From Gigantopelta aegis (taxonomy: Eukaryota > Mollusca > Gastropoda > Neomphalida > Peltospiridae), in the NCBI RefSeq assembly GCF_016097555.1, contig NC_054702.1:91787798-91851797 (forward strand): a stretch of 64,000 nucleotides of DNA, written 5' to 3'. This document shows positions 60,548 to 64,000 of this stretch, piece by piece. The notes below the pieces were generated by a model. The model searched no databases. It saw only the letters and a program-made list of their open reading frames with translations, and was not told where the DNA came from. The position numbers and the translations under genes are program-made. The first letter of the stretch is position 1; each line of letters starts with the position of its first letter.

Positions 60548-61805
60548 TAAAGTACTAATCAAAATTATACCCAGGTGATTTTCCAGTCTTATATATTATT
60601 TATGAAAATCGCTGGAATAAAAACCATAAAAATGTGTCAGTATTATCATGACTTGTTACTGTATTTAAACAACCGGTACAAAAAAATGACAATTAATGAC
60701 AGAAATATGAGATTTATTTACAATTTTACTGCAAAAAATATGTAATTTCAAACAGACTATAACACGCAGGTTGATATTGATTACACCTGACAGGTGAAAT
60801 CACAAGTACTAAGTGTAAGAATACATAGCAGTCCAGCAAATTTAATCAAATAACTAAAATAATCATATAAATTTGCTAACATATAATCAATGTGCTAATA
60901 AATATTTTTTTTCAAATCTTAATCTGACAAAGAAGTTTATTGAACTTCATTGTATTGGAAAGGACAGGTGTATTATATATGGTATCAATATGGTACGAGG
61001 GAGGACCTGCAGTCTCAATTACAGTTTGTAAACTTGTGAAAGCTTTTTATTCTTTTTTCCATCTGGAGAATAAGAGAGGGAAATTGCTTATAAGTTATAA
61101 GTTTAAATAGAGTTGTTGAGAGAACAGCAAGGACAGTTGGGATGTCAGCAGAACAGATTTGTTATATTGTACTGAAAGGTAAAAAAAACAAAAACAGGGG
61201 CTATCTTAAAATTAAAACTTTCCAAAGGTCGCAAACATATTGCTGATGAATTCGACAAACAGGTTATCCAGTGGGCTGTTTACAAGCTATATGAAAATAA
61301 GCTACCACCCATTGTAAAACGAATACAGAAAGAAATTGGTGACAGTATACATATTTCAAATGCTAAAGATCATAAAGTACACTATACCCAGGTGGACACT
61401 AAAGCAAAACTGATGAAAAAAATTAAACTGAACACAATCAAAACTGATTACAGAGTGGACCAAATGACCGAGTTACACGGACATGTTATTTTAAGGACCA
61501 ATAAATTTTGAGACCACCCCTCTGCTTAGCTTAGTACTTGTGATTTCACCTGTCAGGTGTAATCAATAGCAACCTGGATGTTATAGTCTGTTTCAATTTA
61601 CATATGTTTTGCAGTAAAATTATAAATACATCTCATATTTCTATCTATAACAGGTCATTTATTGTAATTTTTTGTACCGGTTGATTGAATACCGTAACAG
61701 GTCATGATAATACTGACAAATTTTTATGGTTTTTATTCCAGGGATTTTCATAAATAATATATAAGACTGGAAAATCACCTGGGTATAATTTTGATTAGTA
61801 CTTTA
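60548..61805 (+). mobile_element. TA-flanked DNA transposon with about 270-bp terminal inverted repeats
   Basis: The left arm 60548-60812 begins TAAAGTACTAATCAAAATTA; the right arm 61530-61805 is its inverse (…TAATTTTGATTAGTACTTTA). Shared inner landmarks are CACCTGACAGGTGAAATCAC, CAAAAATTTTTATGG-like and ACCGGTAC blocks. TA at both borders fits an IS630/Tc1/mariner-type target. The 717-bp centre contains a transposase remnant. The element sits just upstream of EFCAB2. Confidence 0.85.
61227..61365 (+). pseudogene. IS630/Tc1-type transposase N-terminal remnant
   Basis: One open frame reads GRKHIADEFDKQVIQWAVYK, then LYENKLPPIVKRIQKEIGDS and IHIS. 'DEFD..VI...V...Y....PPI..I...I' resembles the helix-turn-helix region of a transposase family common in invertebrates. 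The DDE part is absent. The identification is by pattern only. Confidence 0.5.
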
Positions 61806-61860
61806 ACGTCAACACGTTTTAAGCAATTATGATATAACAATTATTTAAAGGTGTTCCAGA

Positions 61861-62304
61861 AGGGGGTGGGATGTAGCTCAGTGATAAATTGCTTACCTGA
61901 GGTGCGATGAATTTTAGGGTCTGTTGTCTTCGACAGACTCAACCCACCAACCCGTTCTTGCCAGTGACTCACGACTGGGACACCATGCAACTTGTGTTTT
62001 TGTTTAGCAACTTTATTATTAATCATCGGCTATTAGATGTCAAACATTTGCTTATCATTGTAACAGTCTTAGAGCCAGTACTCCACATCTGGTAAAACCA
62101 AAGCCGTGGTATGTACTATCATGTCTGTAAGATGCACAATAAAAAAGATCCCTTGTCGCTAATCGAAAAGAGTTGCTAACGCAAATGCGTGGCGGCAGCG
62201 GATTTACTTTCTTATTATTTGTGTTGTTCTCAACCATAATTCCAACGTCATAACCGTAATTAAAATATGTTGAGTACGTCGTTAAATAAAATATTCTTCA
62301 ATTA
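61861..62304 (+). mobile_element. tRNA-headed SINE, head A / tail 2, with internal reversed fragment
   Basis: Head GGGATGTAGCTCAGTGATAA with an A box, body 'GACTCACGACTGGGAC', then about 62005-62075 reads as a reversed tail-1 piece (TTAATCATCGGCTATTAGATG...). The body and core then resume ('GCCGTGGTATGTACTATC', 'AAAAGATCCCTTGTCGCTAATC'), with the tail 'ATATGTTGAGTACGTCGTTA' then 'AATAAAATATTC'. Confidence 0.82.
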
Positions 62305-62504
62305 CTGGAGGAAACAAAGTAACTTTTATATGCCGTATTCAAAGAAATGCATCTATATTTAGATGTAGCCCAACTAATTATTTTATGTGAATGTGTGAGA
62401 TAAGTGACGGGTTTCTCAAATGTATTGTGATGGCCAAAATACTTAGGCCGAATTTACGAACCCTGTTTTTGACTTTGTAACTACACACATTTACAATGGT
62501 TAAA

Positions 62505-62825
62505 GAAGGAAATGTTTTATTTAACGACGCCCTCAACACATTTTATTGACGGTTATATGGCGTCAGACATATGGTTAAGGACCACACATATATTGAGAGA
62601 AGAAACCCGCTATTGCCACTTCATGGGTGCTCTTTTTAATTAGCAGCAAGGGATCTTTTATATGCGACATCCCACATACAGGGTAGTACATACCACGGCT
62701 TTGATATACCAGTCGTGATGCACTGGCTGGAACGAGAAATAGCCCAATGGGCCCACCGACAGGAATCGATCCCTGACCGACAGCGCTTCGAGCGAGCGCT
62801 TTACCACTGGGATACGCCCCGCCCC
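62505..62825 (-). mobile_element. tRNA-headed SINE, head A / tail 2, with 14-bp TSD
   Basis: Minus strand: GGGGCGGGGCGTATCCCAGT head, B-box-like GGGATCGATTCC, 'CCAGCCAGTGCATCACGACT', core 'AAAAGATCCCTTGCTGCTAA', and tail 'GTCGTTAAATAAAACATTTC'. The duplication TTACAATGGTTAAA is exact at 62491-62504 and 62826-62839. It is the most complete head A copy. Confidence 0.94.
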
Positions 62826-62839
62826 TTACAATGGTTAAA

Positions 62840-63316
62840 CACCTGCGTTTAAGAAAAACAGGTTTCGTAAATTCGGCTCTTACTTTTTTAAAAATACTTT
62901 AATATGTACAAAATGTATATAAATTTTAAAAAGGTGTTTGTGTCTCCCATTTTTCAACATATAGCCCATTTTCTATCAGTGGGAGGCCCCCCAGAACCCT
63001 TATTGACTGCAGTTGCATTCGGCCAACATATTGTAAATATTCAATTTCATAGCGCCATACTCAAAAATTTCTTTCTGGCAGAAACGCTGATATGATAAAA
63101 ATATTAAACTTGTAGAACGCTCAAATGAGGTGCAATAGGAGTCTCAGTTCTGATCGATCGATCGTCCTCGATGGTCCGGAGTGTTCTCCTTTGACCAAAA
63201 TGTAATATCAACATAAGCATAATAATTAATACCATATGCTACACACCAAACAGTCGCAGTTTAACTGCTCAGGTGTTATACGTTAATTTAAAAATAAAAT
63301 CCCAATTTTTATTAAA
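62840..63316. other. nothing recognised
   Basis: Unique sequence. A GATCGATCGATCG run lies near 63153. Confidence 0.4.
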
Positions 63317-63490
63317 GTTAAAGTTTTTTTGTTTAACGACACCACTAGAACATGTATACTGATTTATTAATCGTCGGATATTGGATGTCAAACATTTGGA
63401 ATTTCGACATAAAATCTGAGAGAGGAAACTCGCTACATTTGTTCATTAGTAGCACCATCGTGGTGCACTGGCGGGAACGAGATTATGCAT
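63317..63490 (-). mobile_element. SINE, tail 1, internally deleted
   Basis: Reversed 'TTTGTTTAACGACACCACTAGAAC', 'GGATGTCAAACATTTGGAA', 'TGAGAGAGGAAACTCGCTACA', 'CATTAGTAGCA', then a jump to 'GGTGCACTGGCGGGAACGAGA'. The core and head are missing. Confidence 0.8.
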
Positions 63491-64000
63491 AAAGAGGGGA
63501 CCTCACCCTAACCCCAAACCGGGAGTGGGGTGGGGTAACAGTAGGATATTTTATCTATACACCGGTTAGCAGTTTTAATATGGGCGTGCCTACGATTTTG
63601 TTTTAACTGAAAATACATGTAACACTATTTCATCAAGATTAACCTCGAGTGCAAGCGCAAGCTAGTCAGCTCAGCTGTAATTACCATCAAAAATAAAAAC
63701 CTAAACAAATAGCCTATAGAACGTGCAACGCATGTTGCACGGATTCTATTGTCTAATGTGTCCACTGACGGAGACGATTTGAATATCAGCATTCTTAGAG
63801 ATGATTAAAGTTGTGTGGAATGTTTTGACAATTACGTTGTCGGCGAATTAATTTTAAAAGCTGAACATTTTCGCATGAATTATGCAGGGGCATGTGAAGG
63901 ATGCAGGTATGATACATGAAACAATAAAAATATTATTGAAATTTTTATCTCTATTTTGTTTAAATACGTGTTTAGAAAAAAACCTAATGAAATAGCTGAG
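63491..64000. other. right edge, no recognised gene
   Basis: A perfect small palindrome GTGCAACGCATGTTGCAC lies at about 63722-63739 and extends imperfectly as TAGAAC...GATTCTA. No coding signal recognised. Confidence 0.4.

Overview
This is eukaryotic (metazoan) DNA: AT-rich, with long introns, GT-AG exons and densely packed transposable elements. The organism is most probably a mollusc, and a gastropod is my best guess. The reasons are the many tRNA-headed SINE copies sharing an 'AAAAGATCCCTTGCT' core of the type known from molluscan genomes, plus a Tx1-like LINE and pogo-, Tc1- and hAT-like elements. No taxonomic search was possible. There are no bacterial operons, CRISPR arrays or phage genes.

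Three host genes can be read. (1) Plus strand, 1471-22353: the 3' 18 exons (1132 codons plus stop, all phases consistent) of a FERM-domain protein tyrosine phosphatase, the PTPN14/PTPN21 (Drosophila Pez) orthologue. It has FERM exons, a long linker exon with two PPxY motifs, and a C-terminal PTP domain with a WPD loop and [10 protein letters not shown]. The N-terminal exons lie upstream of the window. (2) Minus strand, 33046-31639: an acylphosphatase gene, with a 17-nt microexon carrying the catalytic FRK and two further exons; its first exon was not found. It converges with PTPN14/21. (3) Minus strand, 60315-43879: a complete six-exon gene (165 aa) for an EF-hand protein matching EFCAB2/DRC8, a dynein regulatory complex subunit of motile cilia. 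Its 11-kb first intron is packed with transposons.

The most unusual structure is at 3968-7100: about 70 tandem copies of a 44-bp unit that is the end of a PTPN14/21 FERM exon together with its own 5' splice site and the first bases of the intron. The genuine donor is therefore followed by dozens of consensus or near-consensus donors, and any of those would add in-frame stops.

The rest is mobile DNA. SINEs occur on both strands (four with exact target-site duplications) and are built from exchangeable heads and tails. There are two inverted copies of a 1.1-kb hAT-like element and a MITE nested in a SINE, all three with 6-bp target duplications and CAGG termini. Others are a decayed pogo/Tigger element (36973-39558), a roughly 7-kb Tx1/L1-like LINE (about 51620-58570, minus) whose 5' end plus ORF1 is duplicated, a TTAA-flanked element (58719-59516), a TA-flanked element with about 270-bp inverted repeats (60548-61805), a decayed Tc1-like element (47198-48330), foldback elements and several minisatellites. 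All coding calls rest on reading translations and splice sites by eye.
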